Part shown: one piece after another, positions 23,637 to 31,144 of the stretch
Position numbering within the stretch: the first letter of the stretch is position 1
How the letters are laid out: each line of letters begins with the position of its first letter
Virus record (IMG/VR): IMGVR_UViG_3300050015_000312
Location: 1 to 63,355 of that record
Length of the DNA stretch: 63,355 nucleotides
Strand: one strand, 5' to 3'
From: a virus
Position numbers and translations under genes: made by a program
Notes under the pieces: generated by a model
What the model was told of the DNA's origin: nothing
Databases searched by the model: none
What the model saw: only the letters and a program-made list of their open reading frames with translations

Positions 23637-23716
23637 CTGCCGGCGATGCCGGCTCAATCTCGATCAAGCTGTGCTCAATCTAGAATCAGTATAAAAGCTG
23701 CGCTGGTTTTTGTCAA
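23637..23716 (-). promoter_or_regulatory. Strong leftward promoter with tandem operator and leader hairpin
   Basis: Minus strand: -35 TTGACA (23716-23711), 17-bp spacer, -10 TATACT (23693-23688), almost full consensus. Two direct CTCAATCT repeats (plus-strand 23653-23660 and 23674-23681) are 21 bp apart, two helical turns, just downstream of the -10, fitting a repressor that blocks clearance. A GCCGGC/GCCGGC hairpin (23637-23653) sits before the ribosome-binding site. Confidence 0.8.
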
Positions 23717-23761
23717 TAGATATATTTCGTGTGTTTTCAACAACATGAGAGAGGCTACGGT

Positions 23762-24148
23762 ATGACCCTCAGCGCCAACGATCTCACGAAGCTCCTGCTC
23801 CTGGAGATCCCGGTCCGCCTGGCCCCTGCCCGCGCCTGGAGGCGCAACGTCCTCGCGGCAAAGATCCCCGATGGCCACGGCGGCCCGGGGCGCTTCGTGC
23901 GCTCGACGCAGCTCCCCGGCGAGGCCGACATCACGGGCGTGCTCGACATCAACGGCGTCGGGGTCCGCTTGGAGGTCGAGGTGAAGGCGGGGAGCGACCG
24001 GATACGGCCCGCGCAGCAGGTCTTCGGCGACATGATCCGGAGCATGGGTGGGATCTACTGCGTCGCCCACGATGTCGAGCGCGCGATCGCGGAGATCACC
24101 GCTGCCCGCACGGAGCTGGCGCGCCGGATCCAGGCGACAAACTCATGA
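23762..24148 (+). CDS. VRR-NUC-type nuclease
   Basis: 128 aa. Core motif GEADITGVLDINGVGVRLEV with EVKAG, then RPAQQVFGDMIRSMGGIYCV, matches the VRR-NUC branch of PD-(D/E)XK nucleases (E/D...D...ExK...Q). Such stand-alone proteins resolve branched DNA or nick during replication. Starts the rightward replication block; ends in ATGA overlap. Confidence 0.8.
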   Translation: MTLSANDLTKLLLLEIPVRLAPARAWRRNVLAAKIPDGHGGPGRFVRSTQLPGEADITGVLDINGVGVRLEVEVKAGSDRIRPAQQVFGDMIRSMGGIYCVAHDVERAIAEITAARTELARRIQATNS

Positions 24149-24405
24149 GACAGACCCAGTCGGTCGCAAATCAGCCAGAGCTCATCAGTCCGCGGACATT
24201 CCGGACCAAAGCCGAGCGGCTCAACTTCATCCGCGTCGAGCTCGACCGGGTCCGCGAGGAGCGCCGGCTACGGAAGTCCGGACGCCGGCTGCGTCCGACG
24301 CGCCGCCCCCCCGGAGCAGTTGGGGTTGTTTTGCGAGGTCGCCGGCAGATGAATCTCGCGGTATTTAAACGCAAAGGGATTATTATGTTTCGGGGAGCCG
24401 CATGA
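24145..24405 (+). CDS. Basic early protein, 86 aa
   Basis: Arg-rich, helical N-terminus (FIRVELDRVREERRLRKSGR). Starts and ends in ATGA overlaps within the replication block. Nucleic-acid binding is plausible but not shown. Confidence 0.5.
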   Translation: MRQTQSVANQPELISPRTFRTKAERLNFIRVELDRVREERRLRKSGRRLRPTRRPPGAVGVVLRGRRQMNLAVFKRKGIIMFRGAA

Positions 24406-25112
24406 TCGACACTGAACAGATCCGGGCCCGGGCGGACCTCGTCTCGATCGCGCGAAGCTACGGGCTCCATCTGCGCAAGATGGGCGCTCAGTTCGGCGCG
24501 CTGTGCCCCTTCCATAAAGAGAAGACCCCCAGTTTTTACATTCACCCGGGGAAGCAATTCTATAAGTGCTGGGGATGCGACGCCGAGGGCGACGTCTTTC
24601 GGTTTGTGCAGCAGATGGAAGGACTGCCCGGATTCCGCGAGACGGCCCAACGCGTCGCCGAGCTCGCCGGCATGCCGCTCACCGATGAGCCGTGGACTCC
24701 GGAGCAGAAGCAGGACTACGTCCGGCGCCGGGAGTACGCGCGCGTGATCGCCCCAGAGCTGGAGCAGTTCCGAATTGGAGTCTACCGGAGCCTGCGGCGG
24801 CGGCTCTCGGAGGCCCAAGCTGCTGAACGCCAGACGCGTCGATGGATGCTGCGTCATCTCGACGACGATAGCCCGCGCGTGGAAGACGCTTGGCTGGCCG
24901 TGGTGCTATTGAGTGAGGTGATCCGCATCACGCTGACAACCATGGAACAACTGCGCGACGTGGATCCCGACCGCATCGCCGCGATCTATCTGGAATTGAG
25001 AACCCCCGCGCTCGTGGCCGCGCTCTCGGTTCAGCGGGAAATTGACGAGAAATTCGCCGCGCTTAGCGTTGCTCTTCTTTCCGCTTCCTCAAAGGATAAT
25101 CTTCCCTCATGA
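24402..25112 (+). CDS. CHC2 zinc-finger primase-like protein
   Basis: 236 aa. Residues about 10-75 hold the DnaG CHC2 finger (CPFHKEKTPSF, then KCWGCDAEGDVFRFV). No TOPRIM catalytic domain follows; the rest is helical. It probably recognises initiation sites while the ATPase gene coupled downstream (ATGA) supplies other functions, or it acts with host DnaG. Confidence 0.8.
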   Translation: MIDTEQIRARADLVSIARSYGLHLRKMGAQFGALCPFHKEKTPSFYIHPGKQFYKCWGCDAEGDVFRFVQQMEGLPGFRETAQRVAELAGMPLTDEPWTPEQKQDYVRRREYARVIAPELEQFRIGVYRSLRRRLSEAQAAERQTRRWMLRHLDDDSPRVEDAWLAVVLLSEVIRITLTTMEQLRDVDPDRIAAIYLELRTPALVAALSVQREIDEKFAALSVALLSASSKDNLPS

Positions 25113-26953
25113 ACTCGGATTCCAACTCGGAAAAATACCTCCGCACCGCGATGCGCGCCATACAAGGTGAGGCACCGCCCTCGTCCAAAGAGGAACTGGA
25201 ATTCGACGTCGATGCGGCGATTGCGGGGAATGATCTGTTCAAAATCTGGCAGATGATACCGAGACTGGCGGCGCTCGACGGGCTCACGCTGACCGTCATT
25301 AAGACGAAGCTGCATCAGAAGTTCAAGCGCGATTTCAGCCCACGCGAGTTCGAGCGGCACATCAAGGAGCACCAGAAGAAACAGAAGAAGGCCGGACGCG
25401 GGATGGTGCCTGGAATCACCGTCACGGATCGGCGGGTGCCCGACGTCTCGGAAGATACCTTGGCGGCGTTGCGTGTGGCGAATGAACCGCCCGAACTCTT
25501 TATGCGGTCCGGCGACATGGTCCACGTGGTACGCGACGAGCGCGAACGGCCCTCAATCGAGCGGGTTGACGAAGCCTATTTTCGCGGGTGCATGGCCCGC
25601 GCGGTGGATTATTTTAAGGTCACCCTGCAGGGCGGAGAGATACACATCCCACCACCGATTGAGGTGGTCCGGGATGTCATGTCGCGATCTGAAGACTGGG
25701 GCTTTCCGCCGCTGACATCACTGGTAGAGATTCCAACGCTCAGGCCGGACGGGACGATCCTCGACACGCCGGGCTACGACCCACAGAGTCACATGATCTA
25801 CGCGCCGGCGGCTGGGCTTGAGACTCTACCGGTGCCCGAGAGTCCCACGGTCGACGACGTCGACGGGGCGGTCGCGCTCCTCGATGACACTATTGGAGAA
25901 TTCCCGTATGCGGACCAGGCCAGCCGTGCGAACACCTTCGGTCTGCTGCTGACACCGATCGTCCGGCCGGCTCTCCAGGGCTGCTGCACACCGCTGGCAT
26001 TGATCGACGCGCCGCGCGCCGGCACGGGCAAGTCCTTACTGGTCGACGTGTTCTCGACGATCACCACCGGCCGCCCGGGCGCCATGATGCCATACCCCGA
26101 AAAAGAGGAGGAGATGCAAAAGCAGGTCTTCTCCAGCCTGATCGCCGGACGGCCGCTGATCTGCTTCGACAACCTGGAGGGGATCCTACAATCCCCCTGC
26201 CTCGCGCTGGCGATCACCGCGAAGGACTACGAGAGCCGCGTGCTGGGCGTCAGCGAGAATATGGTCGTGCCGAACAATGCCACCTGGGTGGTGACCGGTA
26301 ACAACATCCGCCCCAGTGGAGACATGCCGCGGCGCTGCTACCAGATCCGGCTCGACGCGAAGATGTCCAATCCGTTCCGGGGGCGGACTTTCAGGCACTC
26401 CGACCTACTCGCCTGGGTCTCGGAAAATCGCGCCCGGCTGCTTCACGCGCTACTGGTCATCGCGCGCTACTGGTTCGCCGCGGGCCAGCCGGTGAAGATC
26501 GCAGATCCCCTGGGCTCGTTCGAGGCCTGGCACCGCACCGTGGGCTCGATCCTCGCGTATGCCGGCGTGGAAGGGTTCCTTGGGAATCTGGATGAGTTTA
26601 TGGTGCAGGCGGACGAGACCGCCTTGCAGTGGGAAGGGTTTTTGCTCGCGCTGGCGGACCAATATCCGAAGGGCTCGGCATTCACCGTCTCTGAACTCGC
26701 GGAGCAGGCCGCAAAGTCGGACCGGCTCCGGCACTCACTTCCCGACACACTCAGTATGGCGCTCGAAAAGAAGTCTGGCGGGTTCCAGCGGTCGCTTGGG
26801 AACGCCTTTTCAAAGCGGCGCGAGATGCGATTCGGAGAGACCGGCGCGCACTTGGTTCGGGGTTCAATTAGCCGCACAAGAGCGGTATACTGGAAAGTGA
26901 TTATCCCCGGACTCTCAGAGGATCAAGATGACCTAATACTATCAATGAATTAG
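25109..26953 (+). CDS. Replication ATPase/helicase-like protein
   Basis: 614 aa. Central P-loop DAPRAGTGKSLL near residue 300, Walker B-like ICFDNLEG near 350, and a sensor-like VTGNNIRPSGD near 395, so an AAA+/SF3-like ATPase. The N-terminal 100 residues are basic and helical. With the CHC2 protein upstream and the iteron-like array downstream it makes a plausible phage replisome. Exact family not certain. Confidence 0.65.
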   Translation: MNSDSNSEKYLRTAMRAIQGEAPPSSKEELEFDVDAAIAGNDLFKIWQMIPRLAALDGLTLTVIKTKLHQKFKRDFSPREFERHIKEHQKKQKKAGRGMVPGITVTDRRVPDVSEDTLAALRVANEPPELFMRSGDMVHVVRDERERPSIERVDEAYFRGCMARAVDYFKVTLQGGEIHIPPPIEVVRDVMSRSEDWGFPPLTSLVEIPTLRPDGTILDTPGYDPQSHMIYAPAAGLETLPVPESPTVDDVDGAVALLDDTIGEFPYADQASRANTFGLLLTPIVRPALQGCCTPLALIDAPRAGTGKSLLVDVFSTITTGRPGAMMPYPEKEEEMQKQVFSSLIAGRPLICFDNLEGILQSPCLALAITAKDYESRVLGVSENMVVPNNATWVVTGNNIRPSGDMPRRCYQIRLDAKMSNPFRGRTFRHSDLLAWVSENRARLLHALLVIARYWFAAGQPVKIADPLGSFEAWHRTVGSILAYAGVEGFLGNLDEFMVQADETALQWEGFLLALADQYPKGSAFTVSELAEQAAKSDRLRHSLPDTLSMALEKKSGGFQRSLGNAFSKRREMRFGETGAHLVRGSISRTRAVYWKVIIPGLSEDQDDLILSMN

Positions 26954-26975
26954 GACCAACTTACTCCATTCTTCG

Positions 26976-27012
26976 ACGGGCGCATGGTAAGTGTGCCCGT
27001 TTTCGTGTTTTT
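26976..27012 (+). terminator. Rho-independent terminator
   Basis: Stem ACGGGCGCA/TGTGCCCGT (9 pairs, one G-U), loop TGGTAAG, then TTTCGTGTTTTT. It closes the replication operon 23 nt after the stop at 26953. Confidence 0.75.
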
Positions 27013-27020
27013 GGGCCTAC

Positions 27021-27154
27021 TGCTGAGTCTGCCGAGTCTGCTGAGTCTATTTTCCCCCGTTACGTGTAGAAAAATTAGATGTTGCACACGCAACATCATT
27101 TGTTTTTAGAGAGAACGGCTGTAACTGGACTCTGCGGACTCAGCAGACTCAGCA
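27021..27154. other. Candidate replication origin: inverted arrays of 9-bp repeats
   Basis: 27021-27047 is three tandem 9-mers (TGCTGAGTC, TGCCGAGTC, TGCTGAGTC). 27128-27154 is three inverted 9-mers (GACTCTGCG, GACTCAGCA, GACTCAGCA). The two 27-bp arms match at 24 positions. Between them lie an AT-richer stretch and a perfect palindrome GATGTTGC-acac-GCAACATC (27078-27097). Iteron-like arrays next to replication genes suggest an origin; a partition site for the ParB-like protein is the alternative. Confidence 0.55.
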
Positions 27155-27286
27155 AAAAGCATCCCGCCTCAAAATTGTTCTTGCGTCTACCTTCAGACCC
27201 CAATATCCTGGAGTCGAGATCAACGCCGGTCTCCTTCAGAAATTGGGCCGACACCCGAACCACGCCCGGATTCACCAGCCCCACTG

Positions 27287-27619
27287 ATGAGCACCCAACC
27301 AACCCCCCTCTCCGATAAGAAAATCCGTGTGCGGATTGTAAACCCGTACCCGGACGGGAACAGCAGCACCTCCCTCTATCACGCCAAGCGCCAGGTGAAG
27401 CGTGGCCGTGCTCGCTTCGACGAACAGGGCCGTTTGCTGTTTCTGGCGAATACCGAGGAACGTGTGATCGACGAGGCGGTGCTCAAACTCCGCCAACAAT
27501 GCGCCGGCTACGACCGCATCGACCGGCCCATGACGCTCAAGGAACTCTCAGGCATCCCGGTTGTCATGCCTGAGAAGCTGATGCTCGACCGTGGTCGCGG
27601 TCGCCACGCCCGCAACTGA
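27287..27619 (+). CDS. Protein of unknown function before terminase, 110 aa
   Basis: Contains VRIVNPYPDGNSSTSLYHAK and RARFDEQGRLLFL; not recognised. First gene rightward after the candidate origin. Confidence 0.5.
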   Translation: MSTQPTPLSDKKIRVRIVNPYPDGNSSTSLYHAKRQVKRGRARFDEQGRLLFLANTEERVIDEAVLKLRQQCAGYDRIDRPMTLKELSGIPVVMPEKLMLDRGRGRHARN

Positions 27620-27620
27620 C

Positions 27621-27824
27621 GTGAAGCGTGTATCCCAAGCCGGCGCCCGCTGGGCAGTGAAGCTGCAGCTCGCTCCTCCAAGGGAGATCGACCTCGTGAC
27701 CACCCACCACCTCCCGCGCCGACTGTACGGCCGCTACGGGAACTTCGACTTGCCCGTGTTCGCGTTCGACGAGATTTTCCGGTTGAAGCCGGACCAGGCC
27801 AGACCAGGAGCCCACACCTCATGA
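27621..27824 (+). CDS. Small protein, 67 aa
   Basis: GTG 27621 just after the previous TGA, or ATG 27591 with 29-nt overlap. Beta-rich (KLQLAPPREIDLVTTHHLPR). Ends in ATGA overlap. Unknown. Confidence 0.5.
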   Translation: MKRVSQAGARWAVKLQLAPPREIDLVTTHHLPRRLYGRYGNFDLPVFAFDEIFRLKPDQARPGAHTS

Positions 27825-28090
27825 TCCGAATGTCCACCGCCCTACTGCTGCTGCAGTCGATCTCGCTCGAGCCGGCCGCCTGGAAGCTCATCGAACTGCC
27901 CATCGTTGGTCTGATCGTGTGGCTCTGGATCCGGGATCAGCATAGCCGGGAGCGGCAACAGAAGGCTTCTGACGCCCGTTACGAGGCGCTGGTGGAGCGT
28001 GTAGTCACCGTCGTTGAGGCGAATGCCACCACGGCGCGCGGGCTGACGGATGCCATCACGGCCCGGCCGTGCATTCGGGAGCGGCGGTAG
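27821..28090 (+). CDS. Single-pass membrane protein with coiled coil, 89 aa
   Basis: ATGA overlap start. One membrane helix (LIELPIVGLIVWLWI), then a charged helix (RERQQKASDARYEALVERVV). Such proteins before the terminase are sometimes holin- or spanin-like; no lysis role is shown. Confidence 0.5.
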   Translation: MIRMSTALLLLQSISLEPAAWKLIELPIVGLIVWLWIRDQHSRERQQKASDARYEALVERVVTVVEANATTARGLTDAITARPCIRERR

Positions 28091-28091
28091 T

Positions 28092-28577
28092 GTGGCGGCC
28101 AAGCGAGGCAGACCGTCGAAGTATCAGCCAGAGTTTCCCAGGCAGGCGTACAAGCTCTGCCTACTCGGTGCGACGAATGAGAAGCTCGCGGACTTCTTCG
28201 GCGTAGCGGTCAGCACCGTCGACAAATGGATCAAAGAGATTCCGGAATTTTCGGGTGCCTTAAAGAGGGGGCGGGACGATGCGGATGCGCGGGTCGCGAA
28301 TTCGCTCTTCCGTCGCGCGCTTGGCTATTCACATAAAGCGGTCAAGATCTTTCAGAGCGATGGTCGGAGCTTCGAACACGAGTATATTGAGCGGTACCCT
28401 CCAGACCCCACTTCTTGCATTTTCTGGATGAAGAATCGACAGCCGCAACGGTGGCGGGACAAGCCAGCGACCGAAGACGGTGACGACCGGCTGGATGAAG
28501 TATTGGATCTGATCCGAAATGGCCCAGCAATCCCAAATAGCAAAGCGCAATCTGGCACCAAGGGCAAGAAAGCTTAA
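28092..28577 (+). CDS. Terminase small subunit
   Basis: 161 aa from GTG 28092. Opens KRGRPSKYQPEF, followed by the HTH (LCLLGATNEKLADFFGVAVS, VDKWI) that recognises the packaging site, and ends with FWMKNRQPQRWRDK, typical of small terminases. Overlaps the large subunit by 59 nt. Confidence 0.85.
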   Translation: MAAKRGRPSKYQPEFPRQAYKLCLLGATNEKLADFFGVAVSTVDKWIKEIPEFSGALKRGRDDADARVANSLFRRALGYSHKAVKIFQSDGRSFEHEYIERYPPDPTSCIFWMKNRQPQRWRDKPATEDGDDRLDEVLDLIRNGPAIPNSKAQSGTKGKKA

Positions 28578-29808
28578 GCCGTTTGGGGAGAAGGCGCACC
28601 GCTTTGCATTCCGGCGGCCCGCTGAGGATAGGCGCATCACGATCCTGGAGGGCGCGGTCCGCAGCTCGAAGACTTGGGCCATGATCATGAAAATCCTCGT
28701 TCTGTGCAAATACGAGGTGCAGGGACAGAGACTGGTCACTGGGGCTTCGAAAGGCACGATCAAAGCGAACGTCCTCGACGACTTGTTTGAAATCGTAGGC
28801 GAGAAGAACTACGACTACAACCAGCAGTCTGGGGAGTTGAGGCTCTTCGAGACCTGGTGGCGCGTCATCGGCGGCAAAGACGAAGGTTCCGAGAAATTTC
28901 TACGCGGTTCCACGGTTGGCGTAGCGGTGTCGGACGAGCTGACGCTGATGCCGAAGTCGTTCGTATTCATGCTCCTGAGCCGCTTGAGCCCGGAAGGTGC
29001 GCGCTGGTATGCGACCACGAACCCGGACAGTCCTTACCACTACGTTAAGAGCGACATCATCGAGAACCCGGACCTGAAAGACTATCTCGAAGTCATTCAC
29101 CTCGGACTCGAAGACAACCCGAACCTGACGGACGACTATAAGGAATTTATCCGGCGGTCCTACACCGGGGTCTGGTACCAGCGTTTCGTGTTGGGCCTGT
29201 GGGTCATGGCCGAGGGCGCCATCTACCGCGACGTGCTGACCGAAGACACCTACTACGACGATGCGACCCGGCCGGTGGGTCTGCTGAGCCGCGGGGGACA
29301 CGTCGAGCGCTGGATACCTCTGGACTACGGCACAACTAACGCGCTGGCAGCTATCGACATCTACGACGATGGCGACACCGTATGGGCGGACCGCGAACAC
29401 TATTACGACTCGCGCGCGGAAGGCCGGCAAAAGACCGATAGCGAGTATGCGGACGACCTGATCAGGTTCATCGGCGGCGGCGACCCGCGCACCTGGCCCG
29501 GAATCATCATCGATCCGAGCGCTGCCAGTTTTCGGGCGGAGTTGCTCAATCGTGGTTTGTACGTCATCGACGCCGATAACGAAGTGGTTGACGGGATTCG
29601 GCGCGTGAGCACGATGCTCGGCCGGAAGAAACTGCGGATCAATCGGCAGGGATGCCCGAACGGCGTGCGGGAGATGCAGACGTACTCCTGGAACGAGAAG
29701 AAATCCGAAACGGGCAACGAGCAGCCGGTCAAGAAGTATGATCATTGGCCGGACGCCTGCCGGTACTACGTCAAGACGCGCATCGGGGACTGGAGGCTGG
29801 CGGCATGA
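28519..29808 (+). CDS. terL: Terminase large subunit
   Basis: 429 aa, PBSX/Terminase_3 type. Deviant Walker A EGAVRSSKTWAM, Walker B-like VAVSDELTL, coupling motif YATTNPDS, and a nuclease domain with LDYGTTN, IIIDPSAASF and DHWPDACRY. It translocates DNA into the prohead and cuts it. The unusual RSSKT P-loop is normal for this group. Confidence 0.9.
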   Translation: MAQQSQIAKRNLAPRARKLKPFGEKAHRFAFRRPAEDRRITILEGAVRSSKTWAMIMKILVLCKYEVQGQRLVTGASKGTIKANVLDDLFEIVGEKNYDYNQQSGELRLFETWWRVIGGKDEGSEKFLRGSTVGVAVSDELTLMPKSFVFMLLSRLSPEGARWYATTNPDSPYHYVKSDIIENPDLKDYLEVIHLGLEDNPNLTDDYKEFIRRSYTGVWYQRFVLGLWVMAEGAIYRDVLTEDTYYDDATRPVGLLSRGGHVERWIPLDYGTTNALAAIDIYDDGDTVWADREHYYDSRAEGRQKTDSEYADDLIRFIGGGDPRTWPGIIIDPSAASFRAELLNRGLYVIDADNEVVDGIRRVSTMLGRKKLRINRQGCPNGVREMQTYSWNEKKSETGNEQPVKKYDHWPDACRYYVKTRIGDWRLAA

Positions 29809-30221
29809 GAATCGCTGGGCTCGAAAGCCGACTGGCTCGCCTTGAGCGCGCAGCGTTCTTGCGAAGCCAAATCGTGACCCTGCGCGAGAAGATGAGCATA
29901 ACGCAGCGCGAATTAGCGGACAGGCTCGGCGTGACGGTAACGAGCATTTCGCGGTATGAAAACGGAAAGGAACCAAGCCGACAGGTTCTAAGGAACCTAG
30001 CCGATATCGCTCAAGTCGCGAGACTGAGCGATCTATCTGATGCGTTCACCAGAGCGTGCAGTTTACGCATTGCAGCGAGAATCGAAAAATTGCCCTCCAT
30101 TGGCACACAGCGGCGTGTATCACTGTGCGACCTGAAGCGCTGGAAGCTGGCGATAGAAGCAGTGAAGGAATTGCGGGAAATAGCCGAAGAAATCGGGGTC
30201 TACGTAGGTGGGCAATCATGA
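29805..30221 (+). CDS. Xre-family HTH protein in the packaging operon
   Basis: 138 aa. Classical HTH_3 (MSITQRELADRLGVTVTSIS, RYENGKEPS) at residues about 30-80 and a helical C-terminus. Sense-orientated between terL and the Mu F-like gene with ATGA overlaps both sides. A regulator in this place is unusual; it could feed back on late transcription. Confidence 0.7.
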   Translation: MRIAGLESRLARLERAAFLRSQIVTLREKMSITQRELADRLGVTVTSISRYENGKEPSRQVLRNLADIAQVARLSDLSDAFTRACSLRIAARIEKLPSIGTQRRVSLCDLKRWKLAIEAVKELREIAEEIGVYVGGQS

Positions 30222-31042
30222 CCAACCCAGCCTGGGCCCGCCTGGTCCGGATGTATGAGCAGGGAATCTGGGCCCTACTCAACCGCCCGGGTGCCATGGC
30301 GGATCCGGGACATCTTCCGCAGCTCGTGATGAGCAGCACCGAATTTCAGGAGGCCGCCTGGAAACTGGCCCAGAACATGGTGCGCGAAGTGGCGCGAGTC
30401 AACGCAACCTCCTGGCGGGCCGCCGCGATCAAATCCACCCGGGCGCGTCAGATCTACGCGGCCCTGCGAGCCGAGATCGAGCGCAACGGGCTCGGGCCGG
30501 AGCTGAGCCGGATGGCAGCCCGCAACGCCGAACTCATCACCAGCCTGCCGGCGGAGATCTCCGAGCGGGTCACCGCGCGCGCCGCGGAGCTCGAGCAGAA
30601 AGGCGCGCGGGCTGTTGAGATCGAGCGAGAGATTCGCCGGCTGACGCCGGAGCTGGCCGGCAGCCGCATTCGCCTGATCGCCCGTACCGAGATATCGAGA
30701 GCCGAAACGGACCTGACCCGCGCGCGGTCGGAGCGGATCGGGATTGACTGGGCGGTGTGGCAGACCAGCGAGGACTCTCGGGTCCGTAAATCACACCGGA
30801 ATTTGGATCGCGTGTTGATGAGGTTCTCTGATCCGCCGCAACCTGAAGCTTTGATCGGAGAGCACAGCACTCTGGGACACGGGCTCGGGGGACAATTCCC
30901 GAATTGCAGATGCGTCATGCTTCCCCTGGTTTCTCTGGACGAGGCGCACTTCCCGGCCCGCGCGTACATGAATGGATCGATCCGCCGGCTGACGAGAGGT
31001 CAGTTTATGACTATCGCTATCGGGTATAGGATGGCGGCCTAA
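30218..31042 (+). CDS. Mu F-like head morphogenesis protein
   Basis: 274 aa. The C-terminal Phage_Mu_F region has LIARTEISRAETDLTRARSE, WQTSEDSRVRKSHRNLD and the PNCRCVMLPL ending. It is a minor head protein acting during prohead assembly, usually next to the portal. Overlaps the previous gene by 4 nt. Confidence 0.8.
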   Translation: MTNPAWARLVRMYEQGIWALLNRPGAMADPGHLPQLVMSSTEFQEAAWKLAQNMVREVARVNATSWRAAAIKSTRARQIYAALRAEIERNGLGPELSRMAARNAELITSLPAEISERVTARAAELEQKGARAVEIEREIRRLTPELAGSRIRLIARTEISRAETDLTRARSERIGIDWAVWQTSEDSRVRKSHRNLDRVLMRFSDPPQPEALIGEHSTLGHGLGGQFPNCRCVMLPLVSLDEAHFPARAYMNGSIRRLTRGQFMTIAIGYRMAA

Positions 31043-31102
31043 CTGGCCGGATCCGCCGCATGACACGCGCCGAGTTCACCCGCGTGATTGGGATTCAGAT
31101 CG

Positions 31103-31140
31103 CCGCATAGCGCGGACCCGCATAAAACCATTCCCGCATA
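31103..31140 (+). repeat. Triple CCGCATA repeat before the portal start
   Basis: Copies at 31103-31109, 31118-31124 and 31134-31140 (spacing 15 and 16 bp), the last four bases before ATG 31145. Confidence 0.6.
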
Positions 31141-31144
31141 AAGC

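Larger units (their letters stand above)
26954..27286. other. Non-coding region between replication and packaging genes
   Basis: 333 bp holding the terminator at 26976-27012 and the inverted repeat array at 27021-27154. Bases 27155-27286 show no clear gene; a promoter for the packaging operon is expected here but no consensus boxes are evident. Confidence 0.6.

Noticed and set aside
19377-23765. A 1462-codon open frame on the plus strand
   Set aside because: It runs antisense to seven leftward genes with ribosome-binding sites and a promoter; its translation is Arg/Gly-rich with no domain. It is a high-GC shadow frame.
26976-27154. CRISPR array suspected from repeated GAGTCTGC units
   Set aside because: The units are contiguous 9-mers without spacers and are arranged as inverted triplets; no cas genes nearby.
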